Assembly: GCA_964520525.1 (NCBI GenBank)
Contig: CAZFNR010000001.1
Location: forward strand, 1 to 64,000
Length of the DNA: 64,000 nucleotides
Reading direction: 5' to 3'
Source: JAJPXC01 sp964520525
Lineage (GTDB): Bacteria; Bacteroidota; Bacteroidia; Bacteroidales; Muribaculaceae
Shown here in pieces: positions 25,534 to 34,631 of the stretch; positions within the stretch are counted from its first letter, which is position 1, and every line of letters starts with the position of its first letter. Below the pieces are notes generated by a model that saw only the letters and a list, made by a program, of their open reading frames with translations, was not told the DNA's origin and ran no database searches. The position numbers and the translations under genes are program-made.

Positions 25534-28010
25534 AGATGAAACGCAGTCTAACAATATTACTATTGGCTCTTGTCGGCGGTTTGTCGTCGGTGTGGGCAGT
25601 TAAAATGAGCGACTTGAAGATTTACATTAACCCCGGTCACGGCGGTTACGACTCTGACGACCGTAATATCAAGATTTATCCGTTCGCGCAAGGCGATACG
25701 GCAGGATATTGGGAGTCGAAGAGTAACCTTTACAAGGGGTTGCATATGTATCACATCATCGACTCGATTTGCGGTACTACTGCAGACTCAGTGAAACCTA
25801 ACGTGATGTTGTCGCGTGTCAAGAACACGACGAAGGATGACCGCTCGTTGGGAGGTATCGGCACCGAAGCGACCAATTGGGGCGCGGACGTGTTCTTCTC
25901 GATTCACTCCAACGCCGGCGAGAGTGTCAACTATCTGCTGATGCTCTACCGCGAGGACCCGATGGGCACTCCCCGCTATCCCGAGAATGTGACGTTGAGC
26001 AATATCGTGGCTCAGAACTTGCAGACTAACGAGATGGCCAACTGGACACGCCAACCCCGAATTGAAGGTGACGTGACATTCTACTATCCCGGATGGGGCA
26101 CCTCGGGCCTTGGCGTGCTTCGCAATCTGTACACCGTCGGCTTGCTTTCGGAAGGTGGTATGCATGAGCACCGTCCGCAGGCCTACCGTCTGATGAACGA
26201 TGACTACTTGTGGCTTGAGGCATGGCACTTTGTCAAGTCGGTCATGGACTTCTTCGAAACCGAGGACCGTTTCGTGACCGGTAACGTTGCCGGTGTGGTT
26301 TATGACGACCATAATTTGCGCGAAATGGATATACCCAACGCTTCTTTCACCACCCACGGCCACGACAAGTATGCTCCGGTGTGCGGCGCGCTAGTCGAGC
26401 TTCTTGACAAAGATGGAAAAGTAGTGCAAAAACGCACCACCGACAACTTGTTCAACGGCGTGTTTGTGCTGCGCAACGTGACCCCTGGCGATTACACGCT
26501 CCGCATCAGCAATGATAAATACTATACCGAGGAACGTGCTATAACCGTAACCGCCAATGAGGTGACCTATTGCAACACGGCGCTCAACATGAAGCGTGAG
26601 TTCCCGCTCGAAATCACCGTCAAAGGCCCCATCGCCGGTGACGACGGTCTTGTGAGCTGTTCATCGCCTATAGAACTTGTGTTTAACACCGACGTTGACC
26701 AGGAGTCGTTTGAGAAAGCGTTCTCAATCACCCCCGCGGTGGCAGGCTATTGGAAATATTCCGACAATAACCATAGCGCAAGCTACATCCCCGAGATGTC
26801 GCTTGACCGGGAAGTGACTTACACGGTCAATATCGACACGACAGCGAAAACTCCCGATAAACGGTACTCTCATCCTCAGCTTATGGAGCCTGTGACTTTC
26901 AGCTTCACTACCCGCAACCGTTCGCGTCTGGATGTTACTGATCATTATCCCGCTAACGAGGGCATGGTGCATTACGCCGCTCCGACGATTGAGGTGCGTT
27001 TTGACAATACAGTCAAGCCAACCGGCATCTTGGATCTTGTCACCATCACCGATGCCAAGAACAAAAAGGTGAGCCTCAACTCCCGCGCCTGCCAGTATAA
27101 TAAACTCGGAAACGGCTTCGGTAACGCTGTGTTCGCAGTGCAGGGCAACTTGACCGTAGGTGAGAAGTACACATTCAAACTTTCCGGCGACCTCCGCGAC
27201 ACCGAATCGCTTCCGATGGGTGATGACCTCACGTTTGAGTTCTATGCGAAAGATGTCACCGACCAACCCGAGGCTCCTGTAATCGAGACGTTCGACGACC
27301 CCGCCGTGCTTGTCGGAAATAATGAGGCCAGCAAGGGATTGGCTTTGAAACCGACCGCAATTAAATCGACTAATCCCAAACTCTTTGGTGTTGGAGCTGT
27401 CAAGATGTCATACTCGTTTGCCGACACCCACGACGGTGAAGCGATGTGGGATTACTCGGTAGCCGAGCCTCAACCGCTTGAGACTGGCGACCGTTTAGGC
27501 CTGTATGTCAACGGTGATTTCTCTAACCATGAGCTTTGGATTGGAGTGACCGCCGGGACCGACACCAAGTGGCATCGCGTGTGCGCCCTGACGTTCCGCG
27601 GATGGGAATATCATGAGGTGGTTCTCGATGACCTTGAGGCAGGATACGTCTACAATGTTGACCGCATGAAGATTGTGCAGGTAGAAAGCCCTATCACCCA
27701 GAAGGGGGCGATAGTGGTTGACGATATGCTCTATCGCAACGGTGGCGCCGGCGGAGTGAACGACATCGTTGCCAACGGCACCGGTAACGTCAACATCTAT
27801 CCTGTGCCGGCAAGCGACGTGATTAACGTCGAAGGTGTCGAGGCGGGAATCGCCAAGATGCAGCTTGTCAACGTGGCGGGCGCCGTAGTCGCCGAAGTTT
27901 CGGGCGGCACTGTATTCAATGTCTCGTCGATTGAAAGCGGGGTCTATCTGCTTCGCGTCACTGCCTGTGACGGTAAAACGATAGTGGGCCGTGTAGTGAT
28001 TTCCCGCTGA
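25530..28010 (+). CDS. Secreted N-acetylmuramoyl-L-alanine amidase with T9SS sorting domain
   Basis: This 826-residue protein starts with a signal peptide (about 1-23). An Amidase_3 zinc domain follows (about 28-245): NPGHGGYDSDD with H37, SIHSNAGES near 126, and the glutamate in LLSEGGMHEH near 208. A carboxypeptidase-regulatory-like repeat (about 255-355), Big_5-type Ig domains (about 360-580), a beta-sandwich region, and a C-terminal T9SS domain (about 755-826) follow. It should cut the bond between MurNAc and the stem peptide outside the outer membrane, which suggests use of foreign or shed wall material. Start and coupling to the propeller gene are clear. Confidence 0.9.
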   Translation: MKMKRSLTILLLALVGGLSSVWAVKMSDLKIYINPGHGGYDSDDRNIKIYPFAQGDTAGYWESKSNLYKGLHMYHIIDSICGTTADSVKPNVMLSRVKNTTKDDRSLGGIGTEATNWGADVFFSIHSNAGESVNYLLMLYREDPMGTPRYPENVTLSNIVAQNLQTNEMANWTRQPRIEGDVTFYYPGWGTSGLGVLRNLYTVGLLSEGGMHEHRPQAYRLMNDDYLWLEAWHFVKSVMDFFETEDRFVTGNVAGVVYDDHNLREMDIPNASFTTHGHDKYAPVCGALVELLDKDGKVVQKRTTDNLFNGVFVLRNVTPGDYTLRISNDKYYTEERAITVTANEVTYCNTALNMKREFPLEITVKGPIAGDDGLVSCSSPIELVFNTDVDQESFEKAFSITPAVAGYWKYSDNNHSASYIPEMSLDREVTYTVNIDTTAKTPDKRYSHPQLMEPVTFSFTTRNRSRLDVTDHYPANEGMVHYAAPTIEVRFDNTVKPTGILDLVTITDAKNKKVSLNSRACQYNKLGNGFGNAVFAVQGNLTVGEKYTFKLSGDLRDTESLPMGDDLTFEFYAKDVTDQPEAPVIETFDDPAVLVGNNEASKGLALKPTAIKSTNPKLFGVGAVKMSYSFADTHDGEAMWDYSVAEPQPLETGDRLGLYVNGDFSNHELWIGVTAGTDTKWHRVCALTFRGWEYHEVVLDDLEAGYVYNVDRMKIVQVESPITQKGAIVVDDMLYRNGGAGGVNDIVANGTGNVNIYPVPASDVINVEGVEAGIAKMQLVNVAGAVVAEVSGGTVFNVSSIESGVYLLRVTACDGKTIVGRVVISR

Positions 28011-28031
28011 TAGTTTAGCCGAATCGTTTTC

Positions 28032-28072
28032 CCCGGCCCGTGCGGACCTATCCGCGCGGGCCGGGTTGTTTT
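28032..28072 (+). terminator. Strong Rho-independent terminator after the amidase
   Basis: Fifteen-base arms at 28032-28046 and 28051-28065 pair with a single wobble around a 4-base loop. They are followed by ttgttttatt. This ends the 22-28 kb transcripts. Confidence 0.88.
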
Positions 28073-28230
28073 ATTGATAAAGCGCTCGACTTTATCAAGC
28101 AAACGTTCAGCAACGGCGAAGTGTGCGAACAAAAGCGTCACGTTCATAAATACCGGGCTGCGGTGACGCTTTAAACGGTGTCAGGAGCAGGTGTCGCTGA
28201 GTGGAAATGAACGATTTTGGGAATCATATT

Positions 28231-28262
28231 TTTGTGGGGGTGGGAAAGTTTCACTAATTTTG
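28231..28262 (+). promoter_or_regulatory. Well-matched promoter before the BadF-type kinase homologue
   Basis: Tttg at 28231-28234, a 20-base spacer and taattttg at 28255-28262 match the Bacteroidota -33/-7 consensus. About 100 bases of leader separate it from the gene. Apart from this promoter and the terminator, I see nothing else in 28011-28372. Confidence 0.65.
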
Positions 28263-28372
28263 TGTATTGTAAGCGTTTATTCATGCTTCACGAGACTTCG
28301 TTCAGGGGGTTGGTGAAGTTTTACGGCTGAAAAGCTAAACGCAATTAGTTTTATCAATACCTGTTTAAACAG

Positions 28373-29218
28373 ATGAAAATAATAGCTGAAAGTAGCTCCA
28401 CCCGCACAGAATGGACGCTCGTTGACGGGGCGACGATTGTCGAACACGCGTTTACGGAGGGTTTGAATCCGTATTTTCAGAGCCGCCGCGAAATCAGCCA
28501 TAGCATCAGATTGGAATTGCCCGAAGCTTTTTTCAGGAAACGTTGGGAGCATGTGTATTTCTATGGCGCGGGATGTGCCAACGTGGAGAAAAACAAAATC
28601 ATGGAGTCGTCGCTTGTGGCGCAGTTCAAAACCCCGGTGACCGTAGAGAGCGACTTGCTTGGCGCGGCGCGTGGTCTGTTGGTGAGGCAGCCCGGTTTGG
28701 CTTGCATACTCGGCACTGGCTCCAACTCGTGTATGTACGACGGCAAAACGATAGTCGCCAATGTCAAGCCGGCCGGTTTCATACTCGGCGACGAGGGCTC
28801 GGGCGCTAATTTGGGGAAAATCTTTGTGGCGGATTGTCTGAAAGGGATAGCACCCAGGCGTCTTGTCGAGGAGTTTTATGATAAATACCGCATCACGAGC
28901 GATGATGTCATGGATGCCGTCTACACCGACCCACTACCCAACCGCTCGCTGTCGACCTATTCGTTTTTCCTGTCGGAACATCTTGACAATGAGTATGTTT
29001 ATCAATTAGTGTATACTGCGTTTATGCAGTTTTTTACCCGTAATATCGCATCGTATAATTACAAGGATGTGCCTATCTGCTTTGTCGGGTCAACGGCTTG
29101 TAATTATTCCGACGTGCTTAGGCGCGTGGCATCGGATTTCGGGGCGGAAATCTCCAAGATAGTGCGCTGTTCGATGCCCGGACTTGTCGAATATCATTCC
29201 ACCGCCGTGGCAGAATGA
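28373..29218 (+). CDS. BadF/BadG-type sugar kinase homologue with altered phosphate loop
   Basis: This 281-residue ASKHA-fold protein is closely similar to the likely MurK at 42703. They share YFYGAGC-type, ACILGTGSNSC and ILGDEGSG blocks, and the length. The N-terminal phosphate-1 loop, which reads ADCGSTK in the other copy, is AESSSTR here, replacing the aspartate, glycine and lysine. It may phosphorylate a different amino sugar, work poorly, or act as a sensor. It stands alone behind its own promoter, just upstream of the peptidoglycan operon. Confidence 0.8.
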   Translation: MKIIAESSSTRTEWTLVDGATIVEHAFTEGLNPYFQSRREISHSIRLELPEAFFRKRWEHVYFYGAGCANVEKNKIMESSLVAQFKTPVTVESDLLGAARGLLVRQPGLACILGTGSNSCMYDGKTIVANVKPAGFILGDEGSGANLGKIFVADCLKGIAPRRLVEEFYDKYRITSDDVMDAVYTDPLPNRSLSTYSFFLSEHLDNEYVYQLVYTAFMQFFTRNIASYNYKDVPICFVGSTACNYSDVLRRVASDFGAEISKIVRCSMPGLVEYHSTAVAE

Positions 29219-29321
29219 GGACAGGAATGTCCGTGTCTGAAAAAACATATTTAATTATTAAATATTGTTGAATTTGGCTTGTTGCGACGTGAAAACAGTA
29301 GTTTTATCAAAAGGTTTATAT

Positions 29322-29329
29322 TAACTTTG
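29322..29329 (+). promoter_or_regulatory. -7 element of the peptidoglycan salvage operon
   Basis: Taactttg matches TAnnTTTG. Transcription would begin near 29336, about 33 bases before the ATG at 29369. The -33 region around 29302 is only weakly T-rich. Confidence 0.5.
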
Positions 29330-29368
29330 TCGGATACCAACTCGTTTCTTTGCAAAAAACACAGTTTG

Positions 29369-32149
29369 ATGACCTTAAAACAATCAATTCTGACACTCGG
29401 AATCACGCTGAGCCTAACCGCACAAGGCAGTGGGCTGGCCGGGCTTACGATAAACCGGCCGACCGAGAGCGTGCCGTTTGTCACGCGTGTTGGAGAACCG
29501 GCTGCCCCCAAAGGGCTTGACGGAAAGAATATCGCTGTGTGGCAAAGTCATGGATGGTATTTCGAGCCAAAGCTGAACCGATGGGAGTGGCAGCGCGCGC
29601 GAATATTCGAGACGGTAGAAGACCTCTATACGCAAAGTTACGTTATCCCATTCCTGATGCCGATGCTTGAGAACGCCGGGGCGTATGTGATGAGCCCTCG
29701 CGAGCGTGACACGTCGGTGTTTGAGGCCATAGTCGACAATGACGGAGGTTTGGCGACCGGCCGCTACAAGGAGAACAACGCCGTGAAACGTTGGAGCGAC
29801 ACGGGTGTCAAGGGGTTCGCTTTTAAAAAATCTCCGCTAAAAAATGGTGACAACCCTTTCGCTGACGGCAGTTCACGCCGCGTATCCACAGTAGGCGACC
29901 GCAGCGGCGCATCGACAGCCCTCTGGTCGGCCGATATTCCCGTCGCCGGGGATTATGCGGTCTATGTGTCGTATGCCACGTTGCCAAACAGCGTCGCCGA
30001 CGCGCATTACACCGTCAATACCGCCGCCGGCCCAAAGGAGTTTAGGGTAAATCAGCGGATGGGTGGTGGAACATGGGTCTATTTGGGCCATTTCCCACTA
30101 TCTGCCGGGGCTGACATCCCGGTAGTGGAACTGACGAATGTTTCATCTGCCGACGGTGTGGTGACGGCTGACGCAGTCAAAATCGGCGGAGGCATGGGAA
30201 ATGTTGCCCGTATTGTTAACGAGCCTCTTGATAATATTGATTATCAGTATGTTGTGAGCGGTTACCCTCGTTTCACCGAGGGCGCGCGCTACTGGCTGCA
30301 ATGGGCCGGTGTCCCTGACAGCGTCTATACCCCGTCGGGGAACGTCAACGACTATACAGACGACTATAAATGCCGCGGCGAATGGGTCAATTACCTCGCC
30401 GGCGGCTCATCGGTGCTTCCCGACCGCAAAGGCCTCAACATCCCGATAGATTTGTCGTTAGCTTTTCACACAGATGCCGGTACGACCCGCAACGATTCCA
30501 TCATAGGCACATTGGGGATTTATTTCACCGATGGGGGTGGAAAATATGCCAACGGGACTGACCGTAAGGTCTCGGGGGTGCTTACCGACATGGTAATGAC
30601 GACAATAGTCAACGATGTCAGAGCCGCATATGAGCCTAAGTGGACGCGCCGCCAGATGTGGGACAAGAGCTATTATGAGGCACGAGTGCCAGAGGTGCCG
30701 GCTATGTTGCTCGAACTGCTTTCGCATCAGAATTTCGCCGATATGAAATACGGACTTGACCCCGGGTTCCGCTTCACGGTGAGCCGCGCAATCTATAAAG
30801 GGATGTTGCGATTCCTCGCTGAGCGTGACGGACGCCCTTATGTGGTGCAGCCGTTGCCGGTCAAGGAAATGGCGATATCCGTAGTCGGTGATAGAACTTA
30901 CAAGCTATCGTGGAAGGCGACAGTCGACAGCCTCGAACCGTCGGCGACGCCGACACGCTATATTGTGGAGGAGCGCGTGGGCAACGGAGCGTTCAGCCGT
31001 GTCGCTGATGTCGATACGGAGTCATGGGCGTTCAGTGTCGATGATGATGAAATCCATTCATTCCGCGTTGTAGCTGTCAATGAAGGAGGGCGCGGTTTCG
31101 CCGGTGAGACACTTGCCATGTGCGGGTCGCCGACAGACAAAACCCCGGTGCTGATAGTCAACGGCTTTACCCGCGTCTCAGGGCCCGACACGTTTGACTC
31201 AGGAGAAATAGCAGGTTTCTATGACACCCGTGACCACGGGGTGCCATACATCCGCGACATAAGTTTCATAGGCTCACAGTTTGAGTTCCGCCGCGATATT
31301 CCGTGGATGGATGATGACGCGGCCGGGTTTGGAGCGAGCCGCGCCAACTATGAAACAGAAGTGATAGCGGGGAATACGTTGGATTATGTGCTGACCCATG
31401 GCGAAGCTGTCCGTGCCGCAGGTTATCCGTTTATTTCCATGAGCGTCGAAGCCTATATGAACAGCCGTACACAGCCGTCGGTAGCGGTGCTTGACCTTAT
31501 CATGGGCAAGCAGAAGGAAGTCACCGTCGGTCGCGGCGTCTACGGCTCTCGTTATAAGACGTTCCCACCCGCGCTTCAAAACAAGTTGACCGAATTTTCA
31601 AAATCGGGGGGCGACATATTTGTCACGGGCTCATACATAGCCAGTGATTTGTGGGACAATGAGTTGTCATCGCCCGAACAGAAACAGGCCGACCAGAAAT
31701 TCGCCGCTGATATACTCGGATATAAATGGAGGGTCGGTCAGGCATCTGTTACCGGGGAGGCATATCAGGTGCCGACCCGCTTCAAATCGCTCGGGACCGG
31801 GGCGTATGAGTTCAGCAACACGCTTAACGCCGATTGTTATGTCGTGGAGTCGCCTGACTCGTTTTATCCCGCCGACAATACCATCGGCTGCACGTTCATG
31901 AGGTACACAGAAAACAACCTCATTGCCGGGACCGCTTTAGACGACGGCGTCCGTAAGGTCGTGGCGGTCGGATTCCCGTTTGAGACCATAAAATCGCAAG
32001 AGGAGCGCAATAACCTGATGAGTCAGGTGTTGGCGTTTTTCTCGTCGGCACACCGTGAAAAACTGGTGAAAGAAGACGCCGGCGCGACAAAGTCGTCAAA
32101 AATCACTAAAAGCAAAAAGAGTAATAAAAAGAAGAAAAATAAAAAATAA
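29369..32149 (+). CDS. Amidase_3-type N-acetylmuramoyl-L-alanine amidase with Golvesin-like insert
   Basis: This 926-residue protein has a probable signal peptide at its start. Amidase_3 elements are split by an insert: WQSHGWYFEP early, then a Golvesin C-terminal-like binding domain (about 160-265). The second histidine comes in LSLAFHTDAGTT and the metal/acid region in MLLELLSHQNFADM. A fibronectin-like domain, a Rossmann-like region and a lysine-rich tail (KSNKKKKNKK) follow. The start at 29369 is chosen over an upstream TTG because the promoter's transcript would begin between them. It heads the operon and should strip stem peptides from glycan strands. The basic tail may hold it to the envelope. 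Confidence 0.82.
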   Translation: MTLKQSILTLGITLSLTAQGSGLAGLTINRPTESVPFVTRVGEPAAPKGLDGKNIAVWQSHGWYFEPKLNRWEWQRARIFETVEDLYTQSYVIPFLMPMLENAGAYVMSPRERDTSVFEAIVDNDGGLATGRYKENNAVKRWSDTGVKGFAFKKSPLKNGDNPFADGSSRRVSTVGDRSGASTALWSADIPVAGDYAVYVSYATLPNSVADAHYTVNTAAGPKEFRVNQRMGGGTWVYLGHFPLSAGADIPVVELTNVSSADGVVTADAVKIGGGMGNVARIVNEPLDNIDYQYVVSGYPRFTEGARYWLQWAGVPDSVYTPSGNVNDYTDDYKCRGEWVNYLAGGSSVLPDRKGLNIPIDLSLAFHTDAGTTRNDSIIGTLGIYFTDGGGKYANGTDRKVSGVLTDMVMTTIVNDVRAAYEPKWTRRQMWDKSYYEARVPEVPAMLLELLSHQNFADMKYGLDPGFRFTVSRAIYKGMLRFLAERDGRPYVVQPLPVKEMAISVVGDRTYKLSWKATVDSLEPSATPTRYIVEERVGNGAFSRVADVDTESWAFSVDDDEIHSFRVVAVNEGGRGFAGETLAMCGSPTDKTPVLIVNGFTRVSGPDTFDSGEIAGFYDTRDHGVPYIRDISFIGSQFEFRRDIPWMDDDAAGFGASRANYETEVIAGNTLDYVLTHGEAVRAAGYPFISMSVEAYMNSRTQPSVAVLDLIMGKQKEVTVGRGVYGSRYKTFPPALQNKLTEFSKSGGDIFVTGSYIASDLWDNELSSPEQKQADQKFAADILGYKWRVGQASVTGEAYQVPTRFKSLGTGAYEFSNTLNADCYVVESPDSFYPADNTIGCTFMRYTENNLIAGTALDDGVRKVVAVGFPFETIKSQEERNNLMSQVLAFFSSAHREKLVKEDAGATKSSKITKSKKSNKKKKNKK

Positions 32150-32169
32150 TATAAACCCTAAAAATCATC

Positions 32170-33639
32170 ATGATGGACGCTATTATCACCAGTTTCATCC
32201 CCTACGCCGACGCAGCGCAAGCTCAAGGCACAGTTGATCAGCTCAAAGCATCGGCTTTGGTTGACAAAGTAATCTTGTTGTCAACCGACAAAGACGCAAA
32301 ACCGCTTGACGGTTGTGAGTTGATAGTGATTGACGCTCTCAACAGCTCGGCAACGATGAAGAAAATAGCTCAAGCCGCTACCGGCAAGTACACCCTCCTC
32401 TATACGAAATATAACCGGTTGGTACTTGGTTATCTGTCGTTGGAACGTTTCGTAACTCTCGCTGAAGATTCAAAAGCAGCTATGCTTTATGCTGACCACT
32501 ATGCCGTGGCCGATGGCAAGCGCGTGAACTATCCCGTAATCGACTACCAATTCGGTTCGTTGCGTGATGACTTCGACTTCGGTTCGTTGCTCTTCTTCTG
32601 CACCAAATGCTTGAAGAACGCAGCTGCAGGCATCGACAAAGAGTACACAGCAGCAGGTCTCTATGATTTGCGTTTGCGCGTCTCTCGCGAGTCGAGCCTC
32701 GTCCACATCAACGAGTATCTCTATGACGACGTAGAGGTCGACAACCGTCGCAGCGGTGAGAAAATATTTGATTATGTAGACCCGAAGAACCGCGGCGTGC
32801 AGATAGAGATGGAAGAGGCTTGTACCGCACACCTCAAAGCCGTGGGCGGCTACCTCGCGCCCGAGTTCGACAAAATCGACTTTAACCAGGGTGACTTTGA
32901 AGTTGAGGCTTCGGTTATCATCCCCGTTCGTAACCGTGTGCGCACTATCCGTGACGCTATCGAAAGCGTGCTCTCACAGAAGACCGACTTCCCCTTCAAC
33001 CTCATTATCGTCGACAACCACAGCACCGACGGCACTACTGAAGCAATCGATGAGTTCAAGAACGATTCCCGCGTGATTCACCTCGTTCCCGAGCGCAAAG
33101 ACCTCGGTATCGGTGGCTGCTGGAACTACGGCGTACATCACGAAAAGTGCGGTAAGTTTGCCATCCAGCTTGACAGCGACGACGTTTATGCCGACGAGAA
33201 CACTATCGCGACAGTGGTTAAGGCCTTCTATGAGCAGAACTGCGGTATGGTAGTCGGTACCTATACGCTCACCGACATAAACAAACAGATGATTCCCCCG
33301 GGCGTAATCGACCACAAGGAGTGGACTCCCGAAAACGGTCGCAACAACGCTCTCCGCATCAACGGTCTCGGCGCACCCCGCTCGTTCTATACTCCGCTGT
33401 TGCGCAGCATTCCCATCCCCAACACAAGCTATGGTGAGGACTATGCCGAGGGTCTCGCAATCTCGCGTAACTATCAAATCGGTCGCATCTGGCATTCCAT
33501 CTATCTTTGCCGTCGTTGGGAGGACAACTCAGATGCCGCTCTCGACCGCAACAAGATGAATGCTAACAACCTTTACAAAGACCGCATCCGCACATGGGAA
33601 CTCCAGGCGCGTATCGCAAAAAATCGTTGCAATGGCTAA
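32170..33639 (+). CDS. Family 2 glycosyltransferase with tandem GT-A-like domains
   Basis: This 489-residue protein has a C-terminal GT2 domain from about 248: EASVIIPVRNRVRTIRDAI, then VDNHSTDGTTEAI and the acidic LDSDD at about 334-338. The first 220 residues also look like a GT-A fold (DAIITSFIPY... ATGKYTLLYTKYN), but the place of the DxD motif lacks acids. No membrane helix is seen, so it should act in the cytoplasm or at the membrane face. It overlaps the DUF4922 gene by 8 bases. Donor and acceptor are unknown. Confidence 0.82.
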   Translation: MMDAIITSFIPYADAAQAQGTVDQLKASALVDKVILLSTDKDAKPLDGCELIVIDALNSSATMKKIAQAATGKYTLLYTKYNRLVLGYLSLERFVTLAEDSKAAMLYADHYAVADGKRVNYPVIDYQFGSLRDDFDFGSLLFFCTKCLKNAAAGIDKEYTAAGLYDLRLRVSRESSLVHINEYLYDDVEVDNRRSGEKIFDYVDPKNRGVQIEMEEACTAHLKAVGGYLAPEFDKIDFNQGDFEVEASVIIPVRNRVRTIRDAIESVLSQKTDFPFNLIIVDNHSTDGTTEAIDEFKNDSRVIHLVPERKDLGIGGCWNYGVHHEKCGKFAIQLDSDDVYADENTIATVVKAFYEQNCGMVVGTYTLTDINKQMIPPGVIDHKEWTPENGRNNALRINGLGAPRSFYTPLLRSIPIPNTSYGEDYAEGLAISRNYQIGRIWHSIYLCRRWEDNSDAALDRNKMNANNLYKDRIRTWELQARIAKNRCNG

Positions 33640-34570
33640 TAGCACACTTGTTCAGCAGGTAAGTGACCTGTTTGCATCGCAGTTGGTCGAATGGCAGCAG
33701 GCGGCTGATAACTTCAGCGCACTCGCCGGTGTCAAAGTGAAAACTATCGATGTCGATGGCATGGCGGTCAGGGTTCAATTCAACCCTGCCCGCATCGTGT
33801 CGTCGTCGGCAAAAGTTGATACAAAATCGCTTAAAGAGCGCAAATGCTTCCTTTGCGAGGCCAACCGCCCGGCAGTGCAGCGCGGTATAGATTGGGACAA
33901 GTATGTGGTTTTGATTAACCCGTTCCCCATCTTCCCCCGTCACTTGACTATCCCCGACCGCGGCCACGTTGACCAGCTTATCAAAGGCCGTGTCGCAGAT
34001 ATGATGCGTCTGACGGCTGAGTTGGAAGGCTACACGGTGTTCTATAACGGACCTAAGTGTGGCGCGTCGGCACCCGACCATATGCACTTCCAAGCCGGCA
34101 ACTCTGACTTTTTGACGCTTGCCGAGGCAATCGACGGCGCTCAACTCGACACTATCGAGGAGAGCGATAAAGGCACTCTCTCGGTCGTCAACGGCTTGCC
34201 GCTCAATATGTTCGTAATCTGCACAACCGATTACGAATATGGTCAGGCACTCTTTGACCACCTGTATGCCGCTTTGCCTCAGAATGAGGGCGAGACTGAG
34301 CCTATGATGAACATTCTCTGCTACAAGCAAGGCGATAAGGTGAACCTTGTCGTTGTTCCTCGAAAGCGTCACCGTCCGTCGTTCTATGGCACTGAAGGTG
34401 ACGACACTATGTTGCTCAGCCCGGCATCGGTCGATATGGGTGGCGTGTTTATCACACCACTCGAAAAAGATTTCAATCGAGTTGACGCTGATGTCATCAA
34501 GAAAATCTATGATGAGTTGTGCTTGAGCGACGAGGATGTCAAATCGATAGTCGCTCAATTGAAAAAGTGA
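33632..34570 (+). CDS. DUF4922 protein, HIT-superfamily nucleotide-sugar phosphorylase-like
   Basis: This 312-residue protein carries CFLCEANRP near 75 and NPFPIFPRHLTIP, followed by the HIT-type motif DHMHFQAG. That motif resembles the HLHFQ of GDP-hexose phosphorylases (VTC2/GDPGP1 type) and Ap4A phosphorylases. The likely reaction is phosphorolysis or transfer of a nucleotidyl group on a nucleotide sugar, but the substrate is not known. The start at 33632 lies inside the end of the glycosyltransferase gene. The upstream in-frame start at 33560 would lie deep in that gene and is rejected. Confidence 0.78.
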   Translation: MANSTLVQQVSDLFASQLVEWQQAADNFSALAGVKVKTIDVDGMAVRVQFNPARIVSSSAKVDTKSLKERKCFLCEANRPAVQRGIDWDKYVVLINPFPIFPRHLTIPDRGHVDQLIKGRVADMMRLTAELEGYTVFYNGPKCGASAPDHMHFQAGNSDFLTLAEAIDGAQLDTIEESDKGTLSVVNGLPLNMFVICTTDYEYGQALFDHLYAALPQNEGETEPMMNILCYKQGDKVNLVVVPRKRHRPSFYGTEGDDTMLLSPASVDMGGVFITPLEKDFNRVDADVIKKIYDELCLSDEDVKSIVAQLKK

Positions 34571-34631
34571 CCGGTCGACTTGGCCTCAGCTAATTTGTTT
34601 GTCAAATGGTTTAAAGATTAAAAGATTCGTG

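Noticed and set aside
33563..34558. 331-codon antisense frame opposite the DUF4922 gene
   Set aside because: The plus-strand frame has recognisable HIT motifs and operon spacing; the antisense frame has none and no promoter.
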